A DNA stretch of 64,000 nt. Origin: Nioella halotolerans. GTDB lineage: Bacteria; Pseudomonadota; Alphaproteobacteria; Rhodobacterales; Rhodobacteraceae. Shown here piece by piece: positions 21,542 to 30,797 of this stretch; position 1 is the first letter of the stretch; each line of letters starts with the position of its first letter. Made by a program: the position numbers and the translations under genes. The DNA lies in NCBI GenBank assembly GCA_003428585.1, contig QVQC01000053.1, positions 1 to 64,000 of the forward strand, given 5' to 3'. The notes under the pieces were generated by a model. The model ran no database searches. It saw nothing but the letters and a program-made list of their open reading frames with translations, and had not been told where the DNA came from.

Positions 21542-21585
21542 TGCACGGGGGGTGCACGGGGGGTGTACGCCGGGTGTACGGAGGG
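21542..21585 (+). repeat. Four-unit 11-bp phased repeat element, copy 1
   Basis: TGCACG or TGTACG starts at 21542, 21553, 21564 and 21575, exactly 11 bases apart, each followed by a G-rich five-base tail (unit TGCACGGGGGG for the first two). It is followed by GGGCACCCCC. The mcd start is 124 bases downstream. Closely similar elements lie at 44683-44726 and 60972-61015. Eleven is not a multiple of three, so this is not a protein repeat; it looks like a phased protein-binding array or structured RNA. Confidence 0.85.
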
Positions 21586-21659
21586 CACCCCCTGCCCCGC
21601 AAGAAAGACGCGACACATATTATCCCTAGAACATGCCTTGACGAATTATTCTTGCGCTG

Positions 21660-21694
21660 CACTTGCAAAGTGACTAGGACTGCATCTGCAAAAC
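21660..21694 (+). promoter_or_regulatory. Putative TGCAAA-type operator upstream of mcd
   Basis: CACTTGCAAAGTG (21660-21672) is a near-perfect inverted repeat and a second TGCAAAA follows at 21688-21694, just before the mcd ribosome-binding site. TTTGCAAA-like sequences are known sites for the RamB/ScfR family of short-chain acyl-CoA regulators in actinobacteria and Rhodobacter relatives. Assignment is by similarity of motif and gene function only. Confidence 0.4.
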
Positions 21695-21708
21695 GACGGG
21701 AGAGACCC

Positions 21709-23400
21709 ATGCCGCATGACGGAGCACCCATGCCCCATGACCAGACCGGGACCGCCCTGCTTCCCGACCTTCTCAGCCTCACCGCCGCCGCCCTGAAACC
21801 GGCCGGGGCGCTGCTTGACGTCGCCACCGCCCGGCTGCGCGGCGCGGTCAGCTTGGACGGCCGGGTGTCGGGCACGAAAATCGAGGAAAATCAGACGGCT
21901 GCACACGGTCTGGCTTGGCTCGCCACGTACGTGGAAGCGCTGCGCCAGATGCAATCCTGGGCCGAGCGTCTCTCCGCCGAGGGCAAGTTCGGCGAGACCG
22001 AGGCGCTGCTTCACCAGATCGCGTTCGGGGAATATCTCTGGCAGATCTACGGCGGCCTCCCGATGAGCCAGGGCGAGATCCTGCGCCCGCAGGATATCGG
22101 CCTCTCTCAAGACGACCAACGCGCCCTGATGACGGCCGAGGTGATGACCCTCACCCAAGCCGGAAACACGCAGGCCGCGCGGAGGCAGCTTGTTGAAAAC
22201 ATGCGCAAAACCGGTGTCGCCGACGGCGTTGGCGCCTCCGGCCTCGACGACGAGCTGGAGATGATCCGCAGCCAGTTTGCCCGCTACGCGCGCGACCGGG
22301 TCGAACCCCACGCCCATGACTGGCACCTCAAGGACGAGTTGATCCCGATGGACATCATCGCCGAGCTTGCCGAAATGGGCGTCTTCGGCCTGACGATCCC
22401 CGAGGAGTATGGCGGCCTTGGAATGTCCAAGGCATCGATGGTGGTGGTTTCGGAGGAACTCAGCCGCGGGTATATCGGTGTCGGCTCTCTCGGCACACGG
22501 TCGGAAATCGCCGCCGAGCTGATCCTGTGCGGTGGCACGGAAGACCAGAAAAACCAATGGCTTCCTGGTCTCGCCAGCGGCGAAATCCTGCCCACGGCGG
22601 TGTTTACCGAGCCCAACACCGGGTCGGATCTCGGTGCCTTGCGCACCCGTGCGACCAAGACGGAAGACGGCTGGGAAATCACCGGCAACAAGACATGGAT
22701 CACCCATGCCGCGCGTACCCATGTCATGACGCTTCTGGCCCGCACCGACCCGGACACCAGCGACCATCGCGGCCTGTCGATGTTTCTTGCCGAAAAGACC
22801 CCCGGGACCGATGAAAACCCCTTCCCGACCGAGGGCATGACCGGCGGCGAGATCGAGGTTCTGGGCTATCGCGGCATGAAGGAATACGAACTTGGCTTCG
22901 ACGGCTTCAAGGTCAGGGACGAGAACCTTCTGGGCGGCGAAACCGGGCAAGGCTTCAAGCAGCTCATGCAGACCTTCGAATCCGCCCGCATCCAGACTGC
23001 CGCGCGCGCCGTCGGCGTGGCGCAGTCGGCGCTCGATACCGCCATGCAATACGCGCAGGACCGCAAGCAGTTCGGCAAACCGCTGATCGACTTTCCGCGT
23101 GTTTCCGGCAAGCTGGCGATGATGGCGGTGGAAATCATGATCGCCCGGCAACTGACCTATTACTCCGCCGCGCAGAAAGACCATGACAAGCGCTGCGACC
23201 TGGAGGCCGGGATGGCCAAGCTACTCGGCGCCCGCGTGGCCTGGGCGGCGGCGGATAACGGGCTGCAGATCCACGGCGGAAACGGCTTCGCGCTGGAATA
23301 CAAGATCAGCCGCATCCTTTGCGACGCGCGCATCCTCAACATCTTCGAGGGCGCCGCCGAGATCCAGGCGCAGGTGATCGCCCGCCGCCTGCTGGGCTGA
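21709..23400 (+). CDS. mcd: (2S)-methylsuccinyl-CoA dehydrogenase of the ethylmalonyl-CoA pathway
   Basis: 563 residues, much longer than ordinary acyl-CoA dehydrogenases (about 380). The first about 170 residues form the extra helical domain characteristic of Mcd; the rest is a complete acyl-CoA dehydrogenase with FTEPNTGSDLGALRT, the flavin loop TGNKTWITHAAR, DRKQFGKPLIDFPRV and the C-terminal LQIHGGNGFALEYKISRI. Mcd oxidises methylsuccinyl-CoA to mesaconyl-CoA and passes electrons to ETF. mcl1 at 44848, which cleaves the products of this route, has the same upstream repeat. ATG 21709 has GGGAGAG upstream. Confidence 0.85.
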   Translation: MPHDGAPMPHDQTGTALLPDLLSLTAAALKPAGALLDVATARLRGAVSLDGRVSGTKIEENQTAAHGLAWLATYVEALRQMQSWAERLSAEGKFGETEALLHQIAFGEYLWQIYGGLPMSQGEILRPQDIGLSQDDQRALMTAEVMTLTQAGNTQAARRQLVENMRKTGVADGVGASGLDDELEMIRSQFARYARDRVEPHAHDWHLKDELIPMDIIAELAEMGVFGLTIPEEYGGLGMSKASMVVVSEELSRGYIGVGSLGTRSEIAAELILCGGTEDQKNQWLPGLASGEILPTAVFTEPNTGSDLGALRTRATKTEDGWEITGNKTWITHAARTHVMTLLARTDPDTSDHRGLSMFLAEKTPGTDENPFPTEGMTGGEIEVLGYRGMKEYELGFDGFKVRDENLLGGETGQGFKQLMQTFESARIQTAARAVGVAQSALDTAMQYAQDRKQFGKPLIDFPRVSGKLAMMAVEIMIARQLTYYSAAQKDHDKRCDLEAGMAKLLGARVAWAAADNGLQIHGGNGFALEYKISRILCDARILNIFEGAAEIQAQVIARRLLG

Positions 23401-23425
23401 GCGTCCGCATGTCCCTCGAAGCACG

Positions 23426-23450
23426 CGGCCCGCTTCCGAAAGGCGGGCCG
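23426..23450. terminator. Terminator hairpin between mcd and the SLAC1-like gene
   Basis: An 8-bp stem CGGCCCGC / GCGGGCCG (23426-23433 with 23443-23450), 9-base loop, then TTTCTC. It lies between two convergent genes and can terminate mcd transcription. Confidence 0.72.
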
Positions 23451-23454
23451 TTTC

Positions 23455-24432
23455 TCATTCCGGCTTGCAGATATCCCCGGCAACGATCGCCTTCAGCGTG
23501 CGCAGGACCAGCGCCGCGATGATCAGCACCAGAACCGCCAGTAGGCCCGCACCGATCATCCGATGCGCGGCGGACTCCCCCGTCCCGGCCTGCACGAAAC
23601 TGGCGATCGTGACGGCGGCAAAGGGAAAGCTGAGCGCCCAGAAGGACAATGCGAAAGGCAGCCGGGCGATGCGCGGCAGCTGCACCGCGACCAGCAGGGT
23701 AAAGAAGTAAGCCGCGTTGAGCAGGATAAGCGCGAAGGCGTCCACCTCGCCCATCAGCCGCACCCACGCGACGAAGCCCACGGCGGGCGGCGCGATCAGG
23801 ATCACCAGCGTCGGCTGCAAACGGCCCGGCAGCGGATCGTGAAACACCAGCCGGTTGAACACCAGCGTCAGCAGAACGATCCAGAAGACAAGGCCGACCG
23901 ACATGAAATACCAGCTCAGCGCCTCGTAGCCCAGCTGCACCCCGGCAATCGGCACGATCACGTTGCCCACCGCGGGGATGAACCATGCCGGCGACAGGTG
24001 GCCATGCAGGAACGACCGGTTGCCGATCCAGCCGGTGACAACGGCCAGCGTCAACACCGTCTGCAGCCCCGCCCCCAGAAGCCAAAGCGGTTCGGCCACC
24101 GCATCCGCTCGGCCAAGCGAGGCGGTGGCCAGCAACAGCAAGGAAATGGAGATTGCCGGGAAGAAGGCCAGTTTAACCGGGTGCCGCCATTCGGCCACCA
24201 CCGCCGCCCTGTGGCGCAGCCCCTTCGCCGCGTAGACAAGCGCGATGACAAGGAAGACCGCGACGCTTGCGTAATACGCCGCGGCCGACAGGAACGCGGG
24301 CAGGCCGAGCGCCGCCTCGCCGGCGTGCAGAGCAAGCGTCAGCCCCGCCAATCCCATGACGATGGCAAAGAAGGTGACGTGAAAATATTCCAGCCAGTTC
24401 TCAACAGGGGCGGTCGCAGGGGCGTCGGACAT
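23455..24432 (-). CDS. SLAC1/TehA-family anion channel or transporter
   Basis: 325 residues with ten hydrophobic helices. The start motif NWLEYFHVTFFAIVMGLAGLT and repeats of the five-helix unit match the SLAC1/TDT family (TehA, malate transporters, plant anion channels). HGHLSPAWFIPAVGN corresponds to the conserved pore region. It likely moves a small anion or dicarboxylate across the inner membrane. No partner genes; convergent with mcd and isolated from upstream genes by 168 bases with nothing recognisable. Confidence 0.82.
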   Translation of the reverse strand: MSDAPATAPVENWLEYFHVTFFAIVMGLAGLTLALHAGEAALGLPAFLSAAAYYASVAVFLVIALVYAAKGLRHRAAVVAEWRHPVKLAFFPAISISLLLLATASLGRADAVAEPLWLLGAGLQTVLTLAVVTGWIGNRSFLHGHLSPAWFIPAVGNVIVPIAGVQLGYEALSWYFMSVGLVFWIVLLTLVFNRLVFHDPLPGRLQPTLVILIAPPAVGFVAWVRLMGEVDAFALILLNAAYFFTLLVAVQLPRIARLPFALSFWALSFPFAAVTIASFVQAGTGESAAHRMIGAGLLAVLVLIIAALVLRTLKAIVAGDICKPE

Positions 24433-24600
24433 CGCGGGCGCGTCTCCTTTCAGGGCGGGTCAGGGGGGCAATGATTGCCCACGTCAATGACTCCTTCCTC
24501 TCGGGCAAGGCTTGCACCAAGTCAACCACCCGCTGCGCACACCGCCTTGGCATATCCGCGCACCGTCCCCCCGCACGATCCGCGCGGAGGGGTGGCAGGA

Positions 24601-24867
24601 TCAGCAGGGCCGGACGTTCACCCGGCCATCGGGGCGCTTGTAGGCGCATTGCCCGGTCTGGTTGTTGCGCGCCACCTCGGCACCGACGGCCGCACCGGCA
24701 AGGGTCGATACCGCGGTCCAGTTGGAATTCGCGTCAAAAAGCTCTGCCAAGGCGAAACCGCCAACCGCCCCGATCGCGGCGCCGGTGTAGATCTGTTGTT
24801 CCTGCTGGGTGCAGGTGGCCCCGGCCAAGGCCATAACGCAGACCGAAATCGCAAGATATTTCTTCAT
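24601..24867 (-). CDS. Small glycine-zipper lipoprotein
   Basis: 88 residues. MKKYLAISVCVMALAGATC is a lipoprotein signal with the Cys at residue 19. The mature part has GAAIGAVGGFALAELF and AGAAVGAEVARN, two Gly/Ala zippers typical of small 2TM-glycine-zipper envelope proteins, and ends with a Cys pair that may form a disulfide. GGGGAG precedes the ATG. Function unknown. It diverges from the META-domain lipoprotein gene. Confidence 0.72.
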   Translation of the reverse strand: MKKYLAISVCVMALAGATCTQQEQQIYTGAAIGAVGGFALAELFDANSNWTAVSTLAGAAVGAEVARNNQTGQCAYKRPDGRVNVRPC

Positions 24868-25011
24868 GAGATTACTCCCCTTCCCTGTGTCTTAACGGCG
24901 AAAATGCCAATCTGACCTTAACAGTCTCGCGAAAACCTGCCTTGATCAGGCGCAAGTCGCAGCCATACTGGCGGGAATTCGCCTGTCCCGCTCCCAACCG
25001 CTAGAGATGCC

Positions 25012-25404
25012 ATGCTGCGCCTTTTGCCTTTCCTGACTGCCCTGTTGATCCTGTCGGCCTGCCTGCAGGACGAAACCTTGTCGGGCTACGGTGACGGGCT
25101 CTGGGCCCTGACCCAACAGGACGGCGCCCCCGTGACCGCCGACATCACGCTGGACCTGCGCGAGACCGGCCAGATCAGCGGCGCCGCCCCCTGCAACGGC
25201 TATTCCGCCGCGCAGACCGCCCCCTATCCCTGGGTAGAGGTTGGTCCGATCACGGCCACCCGCCGCGCCTGCCCCGATCTGACGGCGGAACAGGCTTACT
25301 TCGACCTCCTGTCGCGCATGACGCTGGCGGAAGTGTCGGGGCCGGCGCTGATCCTGTCCAACGATTCGGGCGAGACGCTGACCTTCCGCCGCGTTCAGCC
25401 CTGA
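25012..25404 (+). CDS. META-domain lipoprotein (HslJ-like)
   Basis: 130 residues. A signal peptide ends at ILSACLQD (lipidated Cys 17). The mature part carries the META-domain pattern of [20 protein letters not shown] followed by TATRRACPD and a second Cys, as in HslJ, a protein linked to stress or envelope tolerance in E. coli. The last 10 bases overlap the 3' end of convergent recO. Specific role unknown. Confidence 0.8.
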   Translation: MLRLLPFLTALLILSACLQDETLSGYGDGLWALTQQDGAPVTADITLDLRETGQISGAAPCNGYSAAQTAPYPWVEVGPITATRRACPDLTAEQAYFDLLSRMTLAEVSGPALILSNDSGETLTFRRVQP

Positions 25405-26117
25405 CGCGCCAGCCGGTCGATCAGCCTTTGACGCGCCGGCGGCAGCGGTTTATCGCCAAGCGCCGGGGCGAGGTGCGACGAAAGGAAATGGCCGGTGACG
25501 GCCAGCCCCTCGGCCACGTCCCGCCGCCCGGCACCGGCATCGCCGCGCAGGCTGTCAGGCAGCGGCAACAGGCGGTCCACCCAGTCCCCGGCCCCGGCGC
25601 GCGTCACCGCCCGCCCGGTGCGCGGCGAGACATGGGCAAGCCCTTCGGTGGCGCCGGTGACGGCACACCGCGACAGGTCCAGCCCGAAGCCCATCTCGTC
25701 AAGCAGCGCCAGTTCCCATCGCAGATACCCATATTCCCAGCCAACGGCCCCGAGCGCGTCGAGCAGCGCGACCGACCGCTCGTAAAGCCGCGGGTGCGGT
25801 TCGCGCTCCGGCAGGCAAAAGGCCAGCAGGCTGCACACCGCGGAAAGCCCCGCAAGCGCAACCGCGTCGCCAAGCGCCTCGGCGGCGCGACCGCGCAAGG
25901 GTTCCACGGTGTAGGTGCCGATATGGTCCTCCAGCCGCGCGCGCCAGTTCAGGTCAAGCTGCGCGCCGGGCTGCAACACCGGCGCCATTCGCCGCCCCGT
26001 GCCGCCGCGCACGACACCGGCATGGCGCCCGTGGCCGGGCGTGAAGACCTCTATGATCGCGGCGCTTTCCCCGTGCCGCCGCACGGACAGAAGCACCCCT
26101 TCGTCGCGCCAATCCAT
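25395..26117 (-). CDS. recO: DNA repair protein RecO
   Basis: 240 residues. N-terminal OB fold begins [21 protein letters not shown] and [10 protein letters not shown], as in other RecO proteins; the helical C-terminal domain has the [21 protein letters not shown] region. Zinc-binding cysteines of the family are only partly kept. RecO helps RecR load RecA on SSB-coated DNA. It is the last gene of the conserved rsh-pdxJ-lepB-rnc-era-recO run, 248 bases after DUF1491; that gap contains no evident gene. Confidence 0.93.
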   Translation of the reverse strand: MDWRDEGVLLSVRRHGESAAIIEVFTPGHGRHAGVVRGGTGRRMAPVLQPGAQLDLNWRARLEDHIGTYTVEPLRGRAAEALGDAVALAGLSAVCSLLAFCLPEREPHPRLYERSVALLDALGAVGWEYGYLRWELALLDEMGFGLDLSRCAVTGATEGLAHVSPRTGRAVTRAGAGDWVDRLLPLPDSLRGDAGAGRRDVAEGLAVTGHFLSSHLAPALGDKPLPPARQRLIDRLARQG

Positions 26118-26365
26118 GGACGCGATCCTACAGGCGCCACGCCCCGCTCCAAGTCCAAAAAACGCCCCCGCCCTTCCATGGTCCTGAAGCGGGCAGACCC
26201 CGCCTTCAGGGCCTCTCAGCAGAAGAGTCCGACGCTTCTATCTCGACCGCGTCCACCGAACGCACCGCCCCACCCGATATCCCGTGGCAACGCGGCCCGA
26301 CGACGGCCCCGGAGGGCCCGAGGAGGGGCGCCCCCGGTCGGATGGCGCACGCCATTCGAAACCGC

Positions 26366-26695
26366 TCAGCCCAGCCCCGGCTCGTCCAGCAGGTGCCGCC
26401 CGGCGCGGTCCTCGACCTCGATCACCCACAGGTCCGGATCCATTTCGCGCTGCCGCCGGATCGAGGCGTCGACCTCTTCCTCCGATCCCTCGCGCAGTTG
26501 GATCCAGCAGCGCTCGCCGCTCATCAGGTCGAAACTTCGTTGGAACACCCGTGCCGCCCCGTCGAGCGTGCTGAGCTTGACCAGCACCGCGCCGCCGGTA
26601 TCGTCTCCATGCGCCACCACGTAGGCCGGGATATCGGCCAGCCGTAGCCGCGCGAGGTAGGCCCTGACCCAGAAGTCGGTCGTCAGCCGAGCCAC
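26366..26695 (-). CDS. DUF1491 family protein
   Basis: 109 residues from a GTG at 26695 that gives the family start MARLTTDFWVRAYLARL. LVKLSTLDGAARVFQRSF, ERCWIQLREG and DPDLWVIEVEDRAGRHLL match DUF1491, a small alphaproteobacterial protein of unknown role usually next to era and recO. A TTG at 26698 is possible. Six bases separate it from the era stop. Confidence 0.82.
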   Translation of the reverse strand: MARLTTDFWVRAYLARLRLADIPAYVVAHGDDTGGAVLVKLSTLDGAARVFQRSFDLMSGERCWIQLREGSEEEVDASIRRQREMDPDLWVIEVEDRAGRHLLDEPGLG

Positions 26696-26701
26696 CAAAC
26701 G

Positions 26702-27607
26702 CTAGGCCCCGTCCTTGAAATCGAGGCCCATCTCGGAATAGCGCGCCGCCTCGTCCAGCCATCCGGGACGCGCCTTGACCTGCAAGAAAAGGTGCACCTT
26801 GCGGCCCAGGAACGCCTCCAGTTCCGCCCGCGCAGCTTGGCTCACCGCCTTGATCGTCTCGCCCTTCTTGCCCAGCACGATCCCCTTGTGCCCGTCGCGG
26901 GCGACATAGATCACCTGGTCGATCCGGGCCGATCCGTCCTTGCGCTCCTCCCAACCTTCCGTTTCCACCGTCAACTGGTAGGGCAGTTCCTGGTGCAGGC
27001 GCAGGGTCAGCTTCTCGCGCGTCATCTCGGCGGCGATCATCCGCATCGGCAGGTCGGCGATCTGGTCCTCCGGGTAAAGCCAAGGGCCCTCCGGCATCGC
27101 GCCGGCCAGCCAGTGGCGCAGATCCTCGACGCCGTGCCCCTTCTCCGCGGAGATCAGGAAGGTCTGCTCGAACGGGAAGGCCTCGTTCATCGCCTTGGTC
27201 AGCGCCAGAAGCGTTTCGGCCTGCACCCGGTCGATCTTGTTGACCGCAAGCGCGACGCGACGCCCCCCGGCGCGCTCGCGCAGGCCATCGAGGATCTCTT
27301 CGACGCCCGGCGTCAGCCCGCGATGCGCCTCGATCAGCAGCACCACCACATCGGCATCCGCCGCCCCGGTCCAGGCCGCCGCCACCATAGCCCGGTCGAG
27401 CCTGCGGCGCGGGCGGAACAGGCCCGGCGTGTCGACGAAGACGATCTGCGCCTCGCCCTCCAGCGCCACGCCGCGGATGCGCGCCCGCGTGGTCTGCACC
27501 TTGTGGGTGACGATCGAGACCTTGGCCCCGACCATGCGGTTGAGCAAGGTGGACTTGCCCGCGTTGGGTTCCCCGATAAGGGCGACGAATCCGGCGCGTG
27601 TGGTCAT
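26702..27607 (-). CDS. era: GTPase Era
   Basis: 301 residues. GEPNAGKSTLLNRM (G1), DTPGL (G3) and NKID (G4) define the GTPase; the C-terminal KH domain has VIYVARDGHKGIVLGKKGETIKAV, which binds the 3' end of 16S rRNA. Era assists 30S assembly. It is preceded by rnc as in most bacteria, here with about 114 bases between that hold no recognisable gene. Confidence 0.97.
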   Translation of the reverse strand: MTTRAGFVALIGEPNAGKSTLLNRMVGAKVSIVTHKVQTTRARIRGVALEGEAQIVFVDTPGLFRPRRRLDRAMVAAAWTGAADADVVVLLIEAHRGLTPGVEEILDGLRERAGGRRVALAVNKIDRVQAETLLALTKAMNEAFPFEQTFLISAEKGHGVEDLRHWLAGAMPEGPWLYPEDQIADLPMRMIAAEMTREKLTLRLHQELPYQLTVETEGWEERKDGSARIDQVIYVARDGHKGIVLGKKGETIKAVSQAARAELEAFLGRKVHLFLQVKARPGWLDEAARYSEMGLDFKDGA

Positions 27608-27721
27608 GGTCTGTGCCGTCCTTCCAGTTGATCCACCGCGTTTAGCCGGATTTGCGCGCCATGACCAGTTCCGGCAGTCCCCGCCGATACGCCGCGATGA
27701 CGGGGTCCGCCGCGGACCGCC

Positions 27722-28402
27722 TCACGCGCCAAGCCGCGCCAGCATCGCCTGCGCGGCCGCCTGTTCCGCCTGCCGCTTGGAGTTTGCCTCGGCCCGGGCG
27801 TGGGCGCCGGTGGCGATGCGCACCTCGACGGTAAAGACCGGCGCGTGATCCGGACCGGAGCGTGCCACTTCCGTATAGGCCGGCGGCGCCATGCGTCGCG
27901 CCTGCGCCCATTCCTGAAGCGTGGTCTTGGCGTCGCGCGAATCCTCCTGCACGGTGGCCACACGGTCGCCCCAAAGCCGCCGGATGACCGCGCGCGCCGC
28001 CTCGTAGCCGCCGTCGCGATAGACCGCCGCGATCACCGCTTCCATGGCGTCGCCAAGCAGGGCGTCCTTGCGCCGGCCGCCGGTCTTCATCTCGGACTTG
28101 CCAAGCTTTAGAACCGCGCCAAGCTCGATCGACCGCGCCACCTCGGCGCAGGTTTCCTTGCGCACCAACGCGTTGAACCTTGGCGCGAGCCGCCCTTCCG
28201 CCGCGTCCGTGTCCTGCTCCAGAACCGCCTCGGCCATGACCAGCCCAAGCACCCGGTCGCCCAGAAACTCCAGCCGCTGGTTGTCGGGCCGCGTGGGCGC
28301 GGACAGCGAGGAATGCGTCAGCGCCCGGATCAGCAGGTCCGGACGCTCGAAGCGGTAACCCAACCGGTCGCAAAAGGCTATGAGATCCTGTGACAGCTTC
28401 AC
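27722..28402 (-). CDS. rnc: Ribonuclease III
   Basis: 226 residues from a GTG at 28402 that overlaps the lepB stop by four bases (GTGA). [13 protein letters not shown] is the RNase III signature with catalytic Glu/Asp, and [20 protein letters not shown] carries the second acidic pair. The double-stranded RNA-binding domain is C-terminal ([10 protein letters not shown] to the end). Processes rRNA precursors and double-stranded RNA. Operonic with lepB. Confidence 0.96.
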   Translation of the reverse strand: MKLSQDLIAFCDRLGYRFERPDLLIRALTHSSLSAPTRPDNQRLEFLGDRVLGLVMAEAVLEQDTDAAEGRLAPRFNALVRKETCAEVARSIELGAVLKLGKSEMKTGGRRKDALLGDAMEAVIAAVYRDGGYEAARAVIRRLWGDRVATVQEDSRDAKTTLQEWAQARRMAPPAYTEVARSGPDHAPVFTVEVRIATGAHARAEANSKRQAEQAAAQAMLARLGA

Positions 28403-29220
28403 TCGATCGCCCGGAAGAACCGGTCGCCGCGCCAGGTCCAGAAATAGATCATCCGCGACCCGGCCGAGGAGAACATGACCCGGTCGGCCCGGCCGATCAG
28501 GTTCTCGTAGGGCACGAAGCCGACGCCGCCCACCGATTGCGGAAACCGGCTGTCCTGGCTGTTGTCGCGGTTGTCGCCCATCACGAAATACTCGCCCTCG
28601 GGCACGGTGAAGATCGGCGTGTTGTCGCCGAAACTGCCATCCTCGATATTGAGCACCGAATGGGTCACCCCGCCCGGCAGCGTTTCGGTGAAGCGCTCCT
28701 TTTCGCAATCGCCGCCAAGCCCCACCGGCCCGTTGGAACAGCGCGGACGTTGCGAGACGGGCCCCTGCGGTTCGAACGCTTCGACGAAGGGAGCCTCTGG
28801 GTCCAGCGTGGCGGCGACGAAATCGGCATTGGTGCCGGTTTCGGGGTCGTATTCACTGATGTAAAGCACCCCGTCGCGCATCTGGACGCGATCCCCGGGC
28901 AGCCCGATGACGCGCTTGATGAAATCGGTGCCGTTCACCGGGTGGCGGAAGACCACGACATCGCCCCGTTCCGGCTCCGACCCGAGGATGCGGCCCGAGA
29001 AGGGGCACATCGCGAAGGGGCAGGAAAAGCGCGAATACCCGTAAGCCATCTTGTTGACGAACAGGAAATCGCCGATCAGCAGCGTGTCCTTCATCGACCC
29101 CGAGGGGATCCAGAATGGCTGAAAGAACAGCGTGCGAAAGACGCCCGCGATCAGCAGCGCATAGACGACCGTCTTGACAGTCTCCATGATCCCGCCGCCC
29201 TTGCTTGTCTCGCTCGCCAT
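28399..29220 (-). CDS. lepB: Signal peptidase I
   Basis: 273 residues from ATG 29220 (GGGAG upstream). One membrane helix (about 15-32) is followed by [11 protein letters not shown] with the catalytic Ser, and [17 protein letters not shown] with the catalytic Lys; [13 protein letters not shown] is the box E motif. Cleaves signal peptides of exported proteins on the periplasmic side. Followed by rnc with a 4-base overlap and preceded by acpS. Confidence 0.97.
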   Translation of the reverse strand: MASETSKGGGIMETVKTVVYALLIAGVFRTLFFQPFWIPSGSMKDTLLIGDFLFVNKMAYGYSRFSCPFAMCPFSGRILGSEPERGDVVVFRHPVNGTDFIKRVIGLPGDRVQMRDGVLYISEYDPETGTNADFVAATLDPEAPFVEAFEPQGPVSQRPRCSNGPVGLGGDCEKERFTETLPGGVTHSVLNIEDGSFGDNTPIFTVPEGEYFVMGDNRDNSQDSRFPQSVGGVGFVPYENLIGRADRVMFSSAGSRMIYFWTWRGDRFFRAIE

Positions 29221-29278
29221 GCCCGTCGCTCCCGGCCCTGAATGTCCTGGCGCTTCATGCGGTCGCAATCGGCGGGTG

Positions 29279-29716
29279 TCAAGGCACGGGGTGCGGCAGG
29301 GTCAGAGCGGCGTCGCCTGCCAGTGGATGCGCCGCGATCACCACGAAGGCCTGCGCCCATGGGTCGTCGTCGGTCAGGCTGACATGGATCGTGGCGTCCA
29401 TGCCTGCGGGTGTCATGGCGCGCAGGCGATCCTCGGCCCAGCCGGTCACATGCATCACCGGCTGGCCCGTGCGCAGGTTGCTGACCGCCATGTCCTTCCA
29501 CGCGATCCCCATGCGCAGCCCGGTGCCAAGCGCCTTGGAACAGGCCTCCTTGGCGGCCCACCGCTTGGCATAGGTCGCGGCGGGGTTGAGGGTGCGCTCG
29601 GCCCGGGTGCGTTCGACCTCGGTAAAGACGCGGGTGCGGAAGCGATCCCCATGACGGTCAAGCACGGCGCGGATGCGGTCGATATTCGCCAGATCGGTGC
29701 CGACGCCAAGGATCAT
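29279..29716 (-). CDS. acpS: Holo-[acyl-carrier-protein] synthase
   Basis: 145 residues. [15 protein letters not shown] with the metal-binding Asp and [18 protein letters not shown] with the Glu/Lys pair are diagnostic of AcpS, which transfers 4'-phosphopantetheine from CoA to acyl carrier protein. A C-terminal extension past VIAAHPLA is slightly longer than usual. Its ATG overlaps the LysE-family gene stop by four bases. Confidence 0.95.
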   Translation of the reverse strand: MILGVGTDLANIDRIRAVLDRHGDRFRTRVFTEVERTRAERTLNPAATYAKRWAAKEACSKALGTGLRMGIAWKDMAVSNLRTGQPVMHVTGWAEDRLRAMTPAGMDATIHVSLTDDDPWAQAFVVIAAHPLAGDAALTLPHPVP

Positions 29717-30330
29717 GCCAGACGCGCCGTCATCACCCGGATCGCCGCCGCCCCGAAGAGAAGGGCAAAGGCCGCCTCGAACCAGCGCCGCGCGGCCCGG
29801 TAACGGCGCATCACGCCGGCGCCCGAGAACAGCAGCCCGTAGCCGAAGAAGATCAGCGCCGAGAGCGCCGAAAGCAGCCCGAAGGTGGCGGCCAGCGTGA
29901 CCGGCGGCGCCCCCGGCGGCACCATGATGGCAAAGACCGCGCCCCATGCCAGCACAGCCTTGGGGTTGGTCAGGTGCACGACGAGGCCGCGCCGGAAATG
30001 CCCGTGCCCCGCCGAAGGCAGCGGCGCGTCGCCCCGGTCCGGCATCAGCGCCGCGCACAGGGATTTCACGGCAAGAAACAGCAGGTAGGCGGCGCCGGCA
30101 TAGCGCAGCGCCTCGGCGATCCAGGCATTGGACAGCATCAGCGCGCCCATCCCGGCCATCGCGGCCATGCCCCAGAAGGCCGACCCGGCCCAGACCCCGG
30201 CGCCCGTCAGAAGGCCCGCGCGCCGTCCCTGCCCCATCGCCGCGCCCGCGATGGTCAGCGTCGCGGGGCCGGGGCTGCCCGCCGCGGCGACCCAGCCGAC
30301 CACGAGGATCAGGACCTCGGCCCCGGTCAT
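29713..30330 (-). CDS. LysE-family amino-acid exporter
   Basis: 205 residues with six hydrophobic helices. [20 protein letters not shown] is the LysE/RhtB entry motif and [16 protein letters not shown] the second conserved block. Likely exports an amino acid or analogue; substrate cannot be told. It is inserted in the conserved housekeeping run between pdxJ and acpS with four-base overlaps on both sides, so it is expressed with them. Confidence 0.85.
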   Translation of the reverse strand: MTGAEVLILVVGWVAAAGSPGPATLTIAGAAMGQGRRAGLLTGAGVWAGSAFWGMAAMAGMGALMLSNAWIAEALRYAGAAYLLFLAVKSLCAALMPDRGDAPLPSAGHGHFRRGLVVHLTNPKAVLAWGAVFAIMVPPGAPPVTLAATFGLLSALSALIFFGYGLLFSGAGVMRRYRAARRWFEAAFALLFGAAAIRVMTARLA

Positions 30331-30797
30331 TTCGTGGCCGGGCCGGGAGCCGCGCCCGCCAGCGTGACCGTCCCCGTCGCCTGATTGACGGTAAAGACAA
30401 GCGGCGCCTCACGCATCCGCCCCGCCGCCTCGTCCCAGTGCCCCACGGGCAGGGTAACTGTCAGCCCGGTCGCGGACTCGTAGCTGGCGCCGATCCGGTC
30501 CATGAAAAGCGTCCCGAAGCCCAGCGATCCATCGGCAGAGATCAGCGTGCAATCGGCGTAAAGCCCGTCCGCCGAGGGGTGCGTCACCATGACGTGGAAC
30601 GAACAGCAGGCCGGTTCCGAAGTGTCGAGCGCGATCACCCGGATTGCGCCGTTGGCGTAGCTGCGGATCGTCTGCTCGTAAGGCGGGTATGTGTTGCGGG
30701 CATTGGCCTCGAACGTGTTGCAATCACGCAGGGCTTGCGACAGCGCGGGCGTGCCGGCACATGCGACAAGCGCCGCGCAAAGCGGTGCGGTCCTCAT
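30327..30797 (-). CDS. Secreted protein of unknown function
   Basis: 156 residues. A signal peptide ([21 protein letters not shown]) is predicted with cleavage near ALSQA. The mature part starts [20 protein letters not shown], contains a Cys pair at EPACCSFHV and another Cys at YADCTLI, and ends in a Gly/Ala-rich tail. It looks like a small periplasmic beta-rich protein with disulfides. No family recognised. Overlaps both neighbours by four bases (ATGA), so co-translated with pdxJ and the LysE gene. Confidence 0.75.
   Translation of the reverse strand: MRTAPLCAALVACAGTPALSQALRDCNTFEANARNTYPPYEQTIRSYANGAIRVIALDTSEPACCSFHVMVTHPSADGLYADCTLISADGSLGFGTLFMDRIGASYESATGLTVTLPVGHWDEAAGRMREAPLVFTVNQATGTVTLAGAAPGPATK

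Noticed and set aside
21481..21673. Short frames across the 11-bp repeat element that translate to Gly/Cys/Tyr-rich repeats
   Set aside because: The unit is 11 bases, not a multiple of three, so the similar peptides at several loci reflect DNA repeats and not a conserved protein.
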